The notes: generated from the letters alone by a model not told the origin. DNA of 64,000 nucleotides from Amycolatopsis nigrescens CSC17Ta-90 (GCF_000384315.1 NZ_ARVW01000001.1:1993746-2057745); one strand, 5' to 3'; positions 16,630 through 25,168 are shown, counted from the stretch's first letter. A program made the numbers and translations.

Positions 16630-17667
16630 TCATACGGTGCGCAGGTCGACGAGGGGGCCGGGGATTTCGACGTCGAGGTCGGCAAGGAGCTTGCGGTGCG
16701 TAGTGCTGATCTGGTGGTCGAAATAGCGCTGACTTACCAGGTACCAGGCGAACATCAGTTTGATCTGCCGGAACAGGAATTCGGCGAACTCGTCGGGTTT
16801 CAGTTCGTCGTAGCGGCGTAGCATGAGATCGGTTTGCCGCAGGATCAAAGACATGGGGTCGTCGCAGGGATCGACGAGGCGCATCAGGTTGGTGACTTCG
16901 TTGAGTGCTTCTTCCCGGTTGGTCGACACCAGGTCCTGGGCGTAGCCGAGCAGCAGCGTGGTCTCCACCTCGAAGCACTTGAGCCGCAGTAGTCCGGAGT
17001 GCGTGTACCAATCGGCGCGGTCTTCCAGGTAGCCCTTCAGGACATTGGTGTAGGGGATCGCGATGGACGACATCCGATAATAGTTGTAGACGTAGAAAGT
17101 GATTGGCTTGCGCTGGATGAACTGCTCGTTGTAGTAGCTCAAATAGGTGATGTTGTGGATGTCGACGATGAGGTCCGACCACGGGGCGGGCAGCGCCGCG
17201 AAGACGGAGGTGAGCAGGGCGCGTGTTTGCTCGACGAAATGCCGGTGGCGGGTGGTGCGGATCTCTGGGTCGAACGGATAGATGATGTCGCGCAGGTCGA
17301 TGGCGGCGTCGTAGTTGATGTCGTCGAGGATGGCCATGTACACGCACAAGATGCCGTCGACCAGCACCCGCTGATAGTCCGAGTCCGGACCCATCTCATG
17401 GCAGATCGCACAGAATCCCAACCCGGCCGCGATCGCATCGTAGTGCCCCTTCCTCAGGTACCGGAGCAGGTCGTACTCGCCGAACGCGTGCTCGATATCG
17501 GCATATGCCCGCGAATAGAACTCCATATCGAGGGCGAACCGCACATCGCGCCATCGATCGTTGAGCGCCGCGACGAACGTATCGAGATCCGATTGCGCGA
17601 GTCGTTGGGTGTATTGCAACTCGACGAACTCCGTCAGCTCCTGGTCGAACTCCTCGTTCATCGTCAC
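16630..17667 (-). CDS. Divergent class I terpene synthase
   Basis: A 345-residue all-helical protein. It has little obvious similarity to common cyclases, but the class I landmarks are in order: Asp-rich DDINYD at 115-120, a possible pyrophosphate-sensor Arg198, Q244-D-L-V-S248-T-N-R-E252 at the NSE-triad position, and R314-Y315 near the end. Arg198 lies 46 residues before Q244, the spacing reported for terpene synthases. Gln replaces the usual Asn of the NSE triad. The polyprenyl diphosphate synthase upstream would supply the substrate, probably FPP, GGPP or longer. The GTG at 17667 overlaps the micro-ORF stop (GTGA) and follows GAGGA closely; ATG 17661 is an alternative with better spacing. 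The family call is inference from motif spacing. Confidence 0.7.
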   Translation of the reverse strand: MTMNEEFDQELTEFVELQYTQRLAQSDLDTFVAALNDRWRDVRFALDMEFYSRAYADIEHAFGEYDLLRYLRKGHYDAIAAGLGFCAICHEMGPDSDYQRVLVDGILCVYMAILDDINYDAAIDLRDIIYPFDPEIRTTRHRHFVEQTRALLTSVFAALPAPWSDLIVDIHNITYLSYYNEQFIQRKPITFYVYNYYRMSSIAIPYTNVLKGYLEDRADWYTHSGLLRLKCFEVETTLLLGYAQDLVSTNREEALNEVTNLMRLVDPCDDPMSLILRQTDLMLRRYDELKPDEFAEFLFRQIKLMFAWYLVSQRYFDHQISTTHRKLLADLDVEIPGPLVDLRTV

Positions 17668-17765
17668 AGTTCCTCACTGGCCCGTGGGCTGGTTGTGGGA
17701 TTCGGATCCTCGATGTCCGCTCGAGTGACCACGAGATCCCCGCGGCCCGGAAGTGAGTCGTTCAT
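17664..17765 (-). CDS. 33-residue micro-ORF between prenyl synthase and terpene synthase
   Basis: The ATG overlaps the prenyl synthase stop (TGATG) and the stop overlaps the terpene synthase GTG (GTGA), so the three frames form a coupled series. AGGA lies seven bases before its ATG. The peptide begins MNDSLPGRGDLVV and ends SPRASEEL; it is polar, has no Cys and has no signal peptide. It could be a small partner protein, a translation-coupling device or a chance frame. I do not recognise homologues. Confidence 0.45.
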   Translation of the reverse strand: MNDSLPGRGDLVVTRADIEDPNPTTSPRASEEL

Positions 17766-18814
17766 CAGTGGTTCCTGCGGGTGATCAGCTCCGCCACCGT
17801 GGTCAGTTCGGCGGCGGCTCGTGGTTCGGGAGAAGCTGACCGTAGGCACGACAATGCCCGGCGCAGGTGCTGATCGGCTTCCGTTTGGGCCCAGTGGCGG
17901 CCTCCGGCTTGCTCGATGAGCTCTGCGGCAAGATCCAGGTCGGCCTTGGTGAGGGGTTCGGAACGCCGGTACAGCTCGGTGAATCGGCGGCCGGCGGCGG
18001 TCCCCGACGTCAAAGCAGCGACCACGGGCAGGGACTTCTTGCCTGCCCGCAGATCCGCGCGCACCGGTTTGCCCGTCACACTGGGCTCGCCCCAGATCCC
18101 GAGCAGGTCATCGACCAGCTGATACGCCAGCCCGAGGCGCGTGCCGAACTCGTGCAGCCGCGCAACCCCCGAACTGGGGGCGCCGCCGAACAGCGCACCC
18201 AGCGCGCAGGCACACCCCAGCAGGGCGGCGGTCTTGTTCCCGGCCATCGCGACGCACTCGTCCAAGCTCACGACATCGCGCTGTTCGAAAGCCATGTCCG
18301 CTTCTTGACCAGCAACGATCTTGAGCAGTGCGCCGGACAGCATGCGGACCATCTCGGCAGCCCCCGGGACGGGAGACGTCGCCAGCACGTCCAGGGCCAG
18401 GACCAACAGGGCGTCCCCGGCCAGGATCGCGGCCGGCACTCCGAACACCGACCACACCGTGCGCCGATGCCGACGGACGGTGTCGCCGTCCATGATGTCG
18501 TCGTGCAACAGCGTGAAATTGTGCGCCAGCTCCACCGCGACCGCCGCATCCACCGCTCGCTCGGCCACGCCGCCCACCGCCTGAGCGCACAAACACACCA
18601 ACGCCGGCCGGATCGCCTTACCGGACCCACTGCCTCCCCTGGTCAGGCGCCCCTGGACGTCACACCAGCCGAAGTGATACCCGGCGACGGCACGGGTGGG
18701 CTCGGCCAGCCGATCCGCCACCACCACCCGCAACCGGCGATCCACCGCGCCGCGGACGTCTCGCAGGATCTGCTCCGCCGTCCTGCCCGTGACCACGCCC
18801 TCGGTAGCGACCAT
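17765..18814 (-). CDS. Polyprenyl diphosphate synthase
   Basis: A 349-residue trans-isoprenyl diphosphate synthase. It has GKAIRP at 65-70 (IPP binding), the first Asp-rich motif DDIMD at 105-109 inside LLHDDIMDGD, GNKTAALLG near 192, and the second motif DDLLG at 235-239. It should condense IPP with an allylic diphosphate to give FPP, GGPP or a longer chain; product length cannot be decided by eye. Residues just before the first motif are Phe-Thr-Leu-Leu-His. The ATG at 18814 has AGGGG seven bases upstream. It is the first gene of the terpene operon, so promoter elements should lie in 18815-19000. Confidence 0.9.
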   Translation of the reverse strand: MVATEGVVTGRTAEQILRDVRGAVDRRLRVVVADRLAEPTRAVAGYHFGWCDVQGRLTRGGSGSGKAIRPALVCLCAQAVGGVAERAVDAAVAVELAHNFTLLHDDIMDGDTVRRHRRTVWSVFGVPAAILAGDALLVLALDVLATSPVPGAAEMVRMLSGALLKIVAGQEADMAFEQRDVVSLDECVAMAGNKTAALLGCACALGALFGGAPSSGVARLHEFGTRLGLAYQLVDDLLGIWGEPSVTGKPVRADLRAGKKSLPVVAALTSGTAAGRRFTELYRRSEPLTKADLDLAAELIEQAGGRHWAQTEADQHLRRALSCLRSASPEPRAAAELTTVAELITRRNH

Positions 18815-19000
18815 CGTCAACCCCTGCTCCCACGTGGGAGGGCCACGCCCACGCGGCGGGGTCCCTTGGATCACACCAAAGAGAAAACTACTACACTCAG
18901 TAAAGAATGATCACTATGCGTGGTGTACCGCTGAACGGGTACCACCGCGAGCAGATGTGCTGAGATGCCGAACTGGGGTCAGTTCGACTTGTCTAAATTA

Positions 19001-19021
19001 CACTGACAGAAGATGTCAGTG
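19001..19021. promoter_or_regulatory. Eight-base inverted repeat upstream of the SnoaL-like gene
   Basis: CACTGACA and TGTCAGTG arms, perfect, separated by GAAGA. It ends 22 bases before the ATG at 19044 and follows an A/T-rich TCTAAATTA patch that could be a -10. It lies in the 229-base divergent region between the terpene operon and the SnoaL-like gene, so it might control either. No adjacent regulator gene is evident. Confidence 0.5.
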
Positions 19022-19043
19022 AAGCCGCAATAGCCTCCCGCTC

Positions 19044-19481
19044 ATGGACATCGAGACGAAGACGAGCACGCAGGCCACCGCACAGGAGTTCCTTCGCCGG
19101 CTCGGCGAAGGCGACCCGGACCGGATCGCCGAGCTGTTCGCCGAACACGTCGACTGGCAGCTGAACTGGCCGGAGGGCGGTCACCCGGCGGTGCCGTGGA
19201 TCCGGCCACGCTCCACCCGCGCCGACGTCGCCGGCCACTTCCGGGAAATAGCCGCCTTCCACATCCCCGAAAAGTCGGCCGGCACGGCGTCCCGCGTTCT
19301 GGTGGACGGCACGGACGCGATCGTGCTCGGCGACATCCGGCAGACGGTGCGGACCACCGGCAAGCCGTACCGCGCCCTCTGCGCGCTCCACCTCACCGTC
19401 GAAAACGGACTGATCACCCGCTACGCCGTCTACGAGGACAGCCTCACCGTCGCCGAAGCCCTCGCCGGCCAGCGGACCTAG
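19044..19481 (+). CDS. SnoaL/NTF2-like protein
   Basis: A 145-residue NTF2-fold protein with the family signature of an N-terminal helix pair (AQEFLRRLGEGDPDRIAELFAEHVDW) and curved sheet strands (ASRVLVDGTDAIVLGDI, ALCALHLTVENGLITRYAVYEDS). Members are cyclases, isomerases or ligand-binding proteins. Its place opposite the terpene operon does not by itself show a role there. Confidence 0.78.
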   Translation: MDIETKTSTQATAQEFLRRLGEGDPDRIAELFAEHVDWQLNWPEGGHPAVPWIRPRSTRADVAGHFREIAAFHIPEKSAGTASRVLVDGTDAIVLGDIRQTVRTTGKPYRALCALHLTVENGLITRYAVYEDSLTVAEALAGQRT

Positions 19482-19504
19482 AACTATCCGTGTAGTCGGG
19501 GTCG

Positions 19505-19948
19505 TTAAGGTGACGCCTGGCCGAGGTAGGCGGACCGGAAGGGTTCGACTCCGACGATGTGGCGGGCGCTGGTCGGCTCGACGAGGATCTTGACCCGTCG
19601 CTCCCCGGGAATGAGCCATTCGTAGCGGTCTGTTCCGACGTACTTCTTCGCCAGCCGGTCCATGCAGCGCTCGGCCTCCGCACCTTCCACGAACTCGACG
19701 ACCCGGCCACGGATCATGATCCGGTCATACGGATTCTCCGTGTCCACACAGGACAGTGACACCCTGGCGTCCCGGCGCAGGTTCTCGTCCTTCACCCGGC
19801 CGACAGCGGTGTTGAGCACGATGTGGTCGCCTTCGACATCGACCCACATGGGTGTCACGTGCGGGGAACCGTCCTGGTTCACCGTGGCCAGATGCCAGAA
19901 GTTCGGTGCCTCGAGCCGCGCCCGAACCTGCTCGTCCAAGCCTGCCAT
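19505..19948 (-). CDS. PPOX-class FMN/F420-binding split-barrel protein
   Basis: A 147-residue pyridoxamine-5'-phosphate-oxidase-fold protein: FWHLATVNQDGSPHVTPMWVDVEGDHIVLNTAVGRVKDENLRRD is the standard split-barrel start, with the Lys/Arg-Asn-Leu cofactor phosphate contacts. Actinobacterial members often use F420. The ATG at 19948 follows GGAGG by eight bases. The probable role is a redox side reaction on an unknown substrate. It converges with the SnoaL-like gene. Confidence 0.85.
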   Translation of the reverse strand: MAGLDEQVRARLEAPNFWHLATVNQDGSPHVTPMWVDVEGDHIVLNTAVGRVKDENLRRDARVSLSCVDTENPYDRIMIRGRVVEFVEGAEAERCMDRLAKKYVGTDRYEWLIPGERRVKILVEPTSARHIVGVEPFRSAYLGQASP

Positions 19949-20025
19949 CCGGTTTCCTCCAGCCGCAGCACGGTCAAGGCGACGATTGTCGCACCGACCG
20001 GCATCGAGGTCACGCCTGCGGGCTG

Positions 20026-20991
20026 TCAGGCGGAGCGGGCGGTCTCGGTGTCGAGGACTTCGCCGACGAACGCCGCGATCTCGTCGAGCGCGGCCCTGCT
20101 CTCCGGCAGCACATGACCGAGTACCGGGAAGGCGTGCACCTGCCCCTGCCAGATCTGCAGCTTGTGCGGGACGCCCGCGGCGCCGAGCCGGTCCGCCATC
20201 AGCTCCGCGTCGCACCGCAGGACCTCGTCCTCGGCGCACTGGATGAGCACCGGGGGCAGCGCGGCCAGGTCACCGTTGACCGGCGACAGCACCGCATCGA
20301 CGACACCGGTGCCGTCCCCCGCGCACAGCACACCCACCCGGGACAGCCGTTTGGCCGGAATGAACACGTCCCGGCGGACATTGCGATGTGCCTGCTTCGC
20401 CACGCTGTCGAAGTCGAGCCACGGCGACAGGCCGACCACGCCGGCCGGGCGGGCGAGGTCGGCGCCCGAGGCCTTCAGCGCCAGCGCGAACGCCAGATGC
20501 CCGCCGGCGGAATCGCCGACGCAGACAATCGACTCGCCCTTGATCCCCCTGGCCACCAGCCAGCGGAACGCCTCGGTGGCGTCCGCGAGCGACGCGTCCA
20601 GGCGCCCCTTGGGAAGCTGCCGGTACTCCACCGAGAACACCGGCAGCCCGGTGCGCAGCACCAGCCGTTCCACCACGCGCCGGTGGGTCGCCAGCCCGCA
20701 GAAGAGGAAAGCGCCGCCGTGCAGGTACAGCACCGCACCGGCGGCACCGGTGATATCGCCGGCTCCGCGCGGCTTCACCAGCTCACCCCGCCAGCTCCCG
20801 CCGTCCACCCGCTCGACTTCGGTGGACCGCAGCCGCGGAACCACCCGCAGCACCAGGTTCACCAACGGCATCATCCGCGACAGCGGGCCGCGCAACGGCC
20901 ACCAGGCCAGCGTGGGCTTGACGAAGATCCGGCACAGCATCCGGATCAACCAGGCCCGCGGACCCCGGCCACCATGGCGATATTCACGCAT
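20026..20991 (-). CDS. Alpha/beta hydrolase, HSL/acetyl-esterase family
   Basis: A 321-residue serine hydrolase. The oxyanion-hole motif is LYLHGGAF, the nucleophile elbow GDSAGG, and the acid and His are in CAEDEVLR and QGQVHAFPVLGH. This is the hormone-sensitive-lipase (bacterial carboxylesterase) group that cleaves acyl esters. A hydrophobic N-terminal stretch may associate it with membranes. The ATG at 20991 gives the usual family length. A GTG at 21060 with GGAG upstream would add 23 residues. Confidence 0.85.
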   Translation of the reverse strand: MREYRHGGRGPRAWLIRMLCRIFVKPTLAWWPLRGPLSRMMPLVNLVLRVVPRLRSTEVERVDGGSWRGELVKPRGAGDITGAAGAVLYLHGGAFLFCGLATHRRVVERLVLRTGLPVFSVEYRQLPKGRLDASLADATEAFRWLVARGIKGESIVCVGDSAGGHLAFALALKASGADLARPAGVVGLSPWLDFDSVAKQAHRNVRRDVFIPAKRLSRVGVLCAGDGTGVVDAVLSPVNGDLAALPPVLIQCAEDEVLRCDAELMADRLGAAGVPHKLQIWQGQVHAFPVLGHVLPESRAALDEIAAFVGEVLDTETARSA

Positions 20992-21296
20992 GCCGCGATG
21001 GTCGCGGACGAGCCACCCGGTTGACAACGCTCCGGCGGGCAGGACCTCGAAGGTTGTCACCCGGCTCCGGGTGCACCCGCATCGCGTTCGTACAGATGTG
21101 CTGAACCTACGACCGAATACAACTTCCCGCGCCGGCATGCTCATTCCACTGACAATGCCGGCACCGCGAAGAATTTTCGCTTCACTGCCCCATTTCTGTA
21201 CGGTCGATGCCCTTGTCCGGAGACCGGAAGACCGGCTAACGTCCATTCGACGCGCAATTACCGCCGCCCTCGCCCGGACCTATCCTGGAGTGCCCG
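20992..21296. other. Divergent intergenic region, no gene
   Basis: About 300 bases between the esterase and the DUF6801 gene. The left 70 bases may be coding if the esterase starts at GTG 21060. The rest is A/T-richer than its neighbours (around 21100-21200: GAATACAACTT, GAAGAATTTTCGC) and should hold both promoters. I see no clear dyad. Confidence 0.4.
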
Positions 21297-21917
21297 GTGA
21301 AACCATTTCGTGCACGGGGACCTGTCTTCACGAAAACACTGGTCGCGATCGCCGGCGCGGCCGTGCTGCTGGCAGGCGGCACCGCACCGGCCGGCGGCAG
21401 CACGGCCGGGCCGGTATCGCTGAAGCTGAGCTACAACTGCCCGTTCCCCCTACTCGTCTTCCAGCCGGTCGAGCTGACGATCGACGCGGCGCTACCGGAC
21501 GAGGTCAAGGTCGGCCAGCCGGTCCCGCCGATCGCCGTGCACGCCATCGCCACCGCACCGGCCCGCGCGAACGACGGCCTGCACCTTGTCGACGCGGCCA
21601 CCCTCGAAGGCACCGCGGCCGCGGCGGCGACCGTGGCCTACCCGGTGGACAAGCGGCTGGACATCACCGTTCCGCTGACCGTGCCGGTCACCACCCTGCC
21701 CGCAACCGGCCCCTTCGACGTGGTCGCGGACGGCGCCTCGCCCGAGCTGTCGTTCGACGCCCCGGGCACGGCGACCATCACGGTCGGCGACTTCGCGGTC
21801 ACCCTGACTCCGAAGAAGGCGGACGGCGGGCCGACCGGGGTGGGCACCTTCACCTCGGAATGCGGCCTGCTCCCCGACCAGAACACCACGCTGGGCACGG
21901 TCACCATCAGCGAATGA
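21297..21917 (+). CDS. Secreted DUF6801-type protein
   Basis: A 206-residue protein with a Sec signal peptide (basic start, KTLVAIAGAAVLLAGGTAPAGG). The mature part begins VSLKLSYNCPFPL, and a second Cys occurs at SECGLLP, as in DUF6801 secreted proteins of actinobacteria, which probably form a disulfide-linked β-sandwich. Its function is unknown. It has a GTG start with GGAG about seven bases upstream. It converges with the serine hydrolase gene (six bases between). Confidence 0.78.
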   Translation: MKPFRARGPVFTKTLVAIAGAAVLLAGGTAPAGGSTAGPVSLKLSYNCPFPLLVFQPVELTIDAALPDEVKVGQPVPPIAVHAIATAPARANDGLHLVDAATLEGTAAAAATVAYPVDKRLDITVPLTVPVTTLPATGPFDVVADGASPELSFDAPGTATITVGDFAVTLTPKKADGGPTGVGTFTSECGLLPDQNTTLGTVTISE

Positions 21918-21923
21918 GCACGG

Positions 21924-23300
21924 TCACCCTGACCGCGGGTGCACCCGGCAGTTGGTGTGTAGGTACCGGGCGATTCCGTTCGCGAAGTCGTAGATCGCGA
22001 CCGTCTGGGTGTCCTCCAGCGAATCCGACGGCGGCATCAGGAAATGCGTTTCGCTCACCGGGAGCAGCTCGTAGCGGATGCGGTCCGGTTTCCCGAGGAA
22101 CTCGGCCTGCATCGGGTCGAGGAACAAGGTGAGGTACAGCTTCCCGTCTTCGGCCGACACCTCGTATCGCGCACCGGGCCGCTGGTAGACGCCGACATAG
22201 CAGGACGGATCGAGGTTCAGCGCCGGGTCCGGTGCGGGCAGGTCCGGGATGGTGACCGTGCCGAGCTCGGCCAGGATCTCGTTGAACACGGTGCGGTAGA
22301 AGCTTTCCCGCGGTCCGCCGTTGGTCAGCAGCACGATCGCGGTGTCCGAGTCCGGCAGCAGCCGCAGCCGGGCGTTCTGGCCGATCGTGCTGCCGTCGGT
22401 CGCGTAGACGGTTTCGCCGTGCCAGTCGCACACGATCAGGCCGAGCGCCCATTCCGGCCCGAACAGGTACGGATCCGGTACGGGCACCCGTGAACACATC
22501 ATCTCCCGGACGCTTTCGGCCGAAACGACGCGTTTTCCGTTCGGTGCCATGCCTTCACGCAGCAGGACGTGCGCCATCGCGAGCACTTCCCTTGTCGTCG
22601 AGGTGATGTTGCCGCCGGGGCCGAAGGCACACGGCAGGTAGTCCATCGGTGTGACGATGGGGCCCTCCGCCAGTGACCGGATCAGGTGCCCGGTCGCGGC
22701 CCTGGTTTCGTCCACCTGCTCGCGCCGGCTGTTCGTGCTGGTCAGCCCCATCGGGTCGAAGAGACGATCCCGTATGACTTCGTCCCAGGGCTTGCCGTCG
22801 TGCAACTCCAGAATCCGCGCGAGGGTCGCGTAACCCAGCGCCGCGCTGTAGCCGTGGGTGTGGCCAGGCGGGAAAACCTGCGGTGCGTCGGCACTGTTCT
22901 CGAGCATGCACTGGTAAACGTCGTCGTCCTCGCCGGGATCACCGTAGGCTTCCTCGATACCGCTGGTGTGGAACAGCAGGTGCCGAGGAGTGACCTCGGC
23001 GCTCGCCGCGGGATCGGCCACCGTGAAACCGGGCAGGCAGGTCCGCAGCGGCTCGTCCAGCTCGACCTTCCCCTCGTCGACGAGCTGCATGAAGGCCAGC
23101 GCGGTCCACGTCTTGGTCATGGAGCCGCACTGGTAGACGGTGTCCGTCGTCGCGGGCTCCCGCGTTTCCACGTTCTTGACCCCGACCGCGAACTCGACGA
23201 TCTCCCCGTGCTGCAGCACGCCGATCGCGGCGCTCGGAATCCCGTACTCCGCCAGGAGTTCGGCGACACTGGCGCGAATCCGCGGCACGTCGATCGTCAT
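21924..23300 (-). CDS. Beta-lactamase-family serine hydrolase
   Basis: A 458-residue class C/DD-peptidase-like hydrolase. The catalytic SxxK is in CGSMTKTW, the second motif is Tyr-Ser in HGYSAALGYATL, and the C-terminal third adds an extra β-rich domain, as in esterase or aminohydrolase members. There is no signal peptide, so it is probably cytoplasmic and not a resistance enzyme. Its ATG overlaps the stop of the upstream small gene by four bases. The pair is divergent from the GbsR/MarR regulator, its likely controller. Confidence 0.82.
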   Translation of the reverse strand: MTIDVPRIRASVAELLAEYGIPSAAIGVLQHGEIVEFAVGVKNVETREPATTDTVYQCGSMTKTWTALAFMQLVDEGKVELDEPLRTCLPGFTVADPAASAEVTPRHLLFHTSGIEEAYGDPGEDDDVYQCMLENSADAPQVFPPGHTHGYSAALGYATLARILELHDGKPWDEVIRDRLFDPMGLTSTNSRREQVDETRAATGHLIRSLAEGPIVTPMDYLPCAFGPGGNITSTTREVLAMAHVLLREGMAPNGKRVVSAESVREMMCSRVPVPDPYLFGPEWALGLIVCDWHGETVYATDGSTIGQNARLRLLPDSDTAIVLLTNGGPRESFYRTVFNEILAELGTVTIPDLPAPDPALNLDPSCYVGVYQRPGARYEVSAEDGKLYLTLFLDPMQAEFLGKPDRIRYELLPVSETHFLMPPSDSLEDTQTVAIYDFANGIARYLHTNCRVHPRSG

Positions 23301-23554
23301 CGCGGGAGACCCACCGCGTTCGCGGCGTCCGCTTCGAAGTACTCCGTCGTGGCGTAAGCGCCGGCGTGCGCCTCGAAGAACTCCCGGACTCCGTCGATCG
23401 AGTCGTGGGTGATGATGTTCACCGCCTTGGTCCCGTCCTTGCTCGCCACCGCCAGCTTCCACTTGGCGCCCTTGGGGAGCTTCGCGTGCGCCTTCTTCAG
23501 GCCACTCCAGAACTTGCCGTCGTCCGAGACGGTCGACACGGCCAGCACGTGCAT
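23297..23554 (-). CDS. Small uncharacterised protein (85 aa)
   Basis: An 85-residue protein starting MHVLAVSTVSDDGKFWSGLKKAHAKLPKGAKWKL in outline, with VNIITHDSIDGVREFFEAHAG in the second half. It looks like a compact αβ (ferredoxin-like) fold, of the kind found in small dimeric αβ-barrel proteins. The ATG at 23554 has GGAGG four bases upstream. It is the first gene of a two-gene unit with the serine hydrolase (ATGA overlap). Confidence 0.65.
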   Translation of the reverse strand: MHVLAVSTVSDDGKFWSGLKKAHAKLPKGAKWKLAVASKDGTKAVNIITHDSIDGVREFFEAHAGAYATTEYFEADAANAVGLPR

Positions 23555-23633
23555 TTTTCCTCCCTTTTCCAGATGCGCGAAAGCTACGTTGCGTTTCAAA
23601 ACTCGTCAACGAGGTTGAGCTAGATATGTGGCT

Positions 23634-23645
23634 ATTGGCGCCAAT
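23634..23645. promoter_or_regulatory. Palindrome ATTGGCGCCAAT in the GbsR/MarR divergent promoter
   Basis: A 12-base perfect palindrome, followed at 23647 by GTTGCAAC (also palindromic) and by a further TTGCAA near 23691. The repeated TTGCAA cores in a 176-base divergent region fit multiple regulator binding sites. Confidence 0.45.
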
Positions 23646-23730
23646 CGTTGCAACAGGGTTGTGAGTAAATGCAAATACCCTGACCGGCCGTTGCAATGTA
23701 CTGTGCTTGAACGCAAGAGGAGGTGTACCG

Positions 23731-24654
23731 GTGCCAGTAGGCAGGCTGACCCACGAGGACCGACGGCTGATCGCGGTATGGCTGGCCGACGGGCTCGGCT
23801 ACGCCGAAATCGGCCGGCGGCTCGGCCGGCCGACGTCCACCATCAGCCGCGAGGTCGCACGCAACGGTGCGACCGGCGACTACCTGGCCGACGACGCGCA
23901 CCAGGCCGCCGGCCACCGCGCCCGCCGGCGCAAGCCGGCCCGGGCCGCCGAGCCGACGGACGACGGGCAGCCGACCGACGTGGTGCGCGGCTTCGTGGAC
24001 CAGTTCGCGGCCCTGCTGGCCGCGACCGGCATGCCCCGGATGACCGCCCGGGTGTTCGTCTGCCTGCTCACCGCCGACGCCGGTGGCCTGACGGCGGCCG
24101 ACCTGGTGCGCCGGCTGCAGGTCAGCCCGGCGTCGGTGTCCAAGTCCATCGGCTACCTCGAAGCCATGGAGCTGGTGGCGCGCCGGCCGGATTCCGGTGG
24201 GCGCCGCGAGCGGTACCTCATCGACGACGACGTCTGGCTCCGGGCGTGGCAGGCCGACACCGGCGCGCACGGCGAGATCGCGACCGCCGCGCAGCGGGGC
24301 ATCGAGATCTTCGGCGCCGGCACCATCGCGGGCGCCCGGCTCGCCACGATGGGCCAGTTCTTCGGCAGGCTCAGCGAGCAGATGAGCGGCAGCACCCTCG
24401 CGGAGGCCGTCGGGTACGACGCGCTGACCGTGCTCGCCGCCTTCGTGCACGCCGGCCGGCCGCTCACCCTGGGCACACTGGCCACCGCGCTCGACTGGCC
24501 ACGGGACCGCATCACCGCCGCCGTGGCCGCGCTCCGAAGTGAGCCGGCCGTCGCCGATCCCCTTGCCCTGCGGGCTATCGGACCCGAGACGTACCTCCTG
24601 ATCGCGAGACCGGACCGGCTGAGTCCGGCGCAACGCCGGGCACTCGAAAAGTAG
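23731..24654 (+). CDS. GbsR/MarR-type regulator with an extra IS30-like HTH
   Basis: A 307-residue regulator with two DNA-binding segments. The first 40 residues (LTHEDRRLIAVWLADGLGYAEIGRRLGRPTSTISREV) match the HTH_38 helix-turn-helix of IS30-family transposases. After an Ala/Arg-rich linker, a MarR/GbsR winged helix follows (RMTARVFVCLLTADAGGLTAADLVRRLQVSPASVSKSI). A C-terminal helical part with a second MarR-like segment closes it. It starts at GTG 23731 behind GAGGAGG. It is divergent from the 85-residue protein/serine hydrolase pair, which it probably controls. Confidence 0.82.
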   Translation: MPVGRLTHEDRRLIAVWLADGLGYAEIGRRLGRPTSTISREVARNGATGDYLADDAHQAAGHRARRRKPARAAEPTDDGQPTDVVRGFVDQFAALLAATGMPRMTARVFVCLLTADAGGLTAADLVRRLQVSPASVSKSIGYLEAMELVARRPDSGGRRERYLIDDDVWLRAWQADTGAHGEIATAAQRGIEIFGAGTIAGARLATMGQFFGRLSEQMSGSTLAEAVGYDALTVLAAFVHAGRPLTLGTLATALDWPRDRITAAVAALRSEPAVADPLALRAIGPETYLLIARPDRLSPAQRRALEK

Positions 24655-24739
24655 CCACCTCACGTTCCGGAGGGGTGCGTCGTCGGACCGCTGAGATCCA
24701 CTGAGATCCACAAGACCGTCGAAGCCTGCGGAGGACACG

Positions 24740-25168
24740 ATGAGGACGAACGAATCCGAGATCACGGCGAGCTGGGAGCGCCGGATCGAAGCCTGCCGGG
24801 ACAAGGACATCGACCGGCTGATGGCCTGCTACTCCCCCGCCATCGTCTACTACGACGTCATCCCCCCGCTCCGGTTCGCGGGATTCGAGGAGGTCCGCGG
24901 CAACTTCCTGCGGTGGTTCGGCGAGTACGACGGCCCCATCGGCCTGGAGACCCGCGACGCCACCGCCGCGGTGAGCGGGGATGTCGCGTTCGCGCACATG
25001 CTGCACCTGGACTCCGGGAAGCGCACGAACGGGCTCGACCTCGCGATCTGGGTGCGCTCGACGGTCTGCTTCCGGCGGTTGGCCGACCGGTGGCTGATCA
25101 CGCACGAGCACGTCTCACTGCCGATCAACCCGGAGAACCTGCAGGCCTGGTTCGGCCCGGAGGAGTGA
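24740..25168 (+). CDS. SnoaL/YybH-like NTF2-fold protein
   Basis: A 142-residue single-domain protein: SWERRIEACRDKDIDRLMACYSPAIVYYDVIPPLRFAGFEEVRGNFLRWF is the typical YybH/SnoaL helix-strand start, and the last third has VRSTVCFRRLADRWLITHEHVSLP. Family members bind or isomerise small molecules. The ATG at 24740 has GGAGG five bases upstream. It follows the GbsR/MarR gene by 85 bases and could share its control. Confidence 0.8.
   Translation: MRTNESEITASWERRIEACRDKDIDRLMACYSPAIVYYDVIPPLRFAGFEEVRGNFLRWFGEYDGPIGLETRDATAAVSGDVAFAHMLHLDSGKRTNGLDLAIWVRSTVCFRRLADRWLITHEHVSLPINPENLQAWFGPEE

Noticed and set aside
21924..23300. Beta-lactam resistance enzyme
   Set aside because: The SxxK motif is present, but there is no signal peptide and an extra C-terminal domain. 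Better read as an esterase/peptidase-like serine hydrolase.
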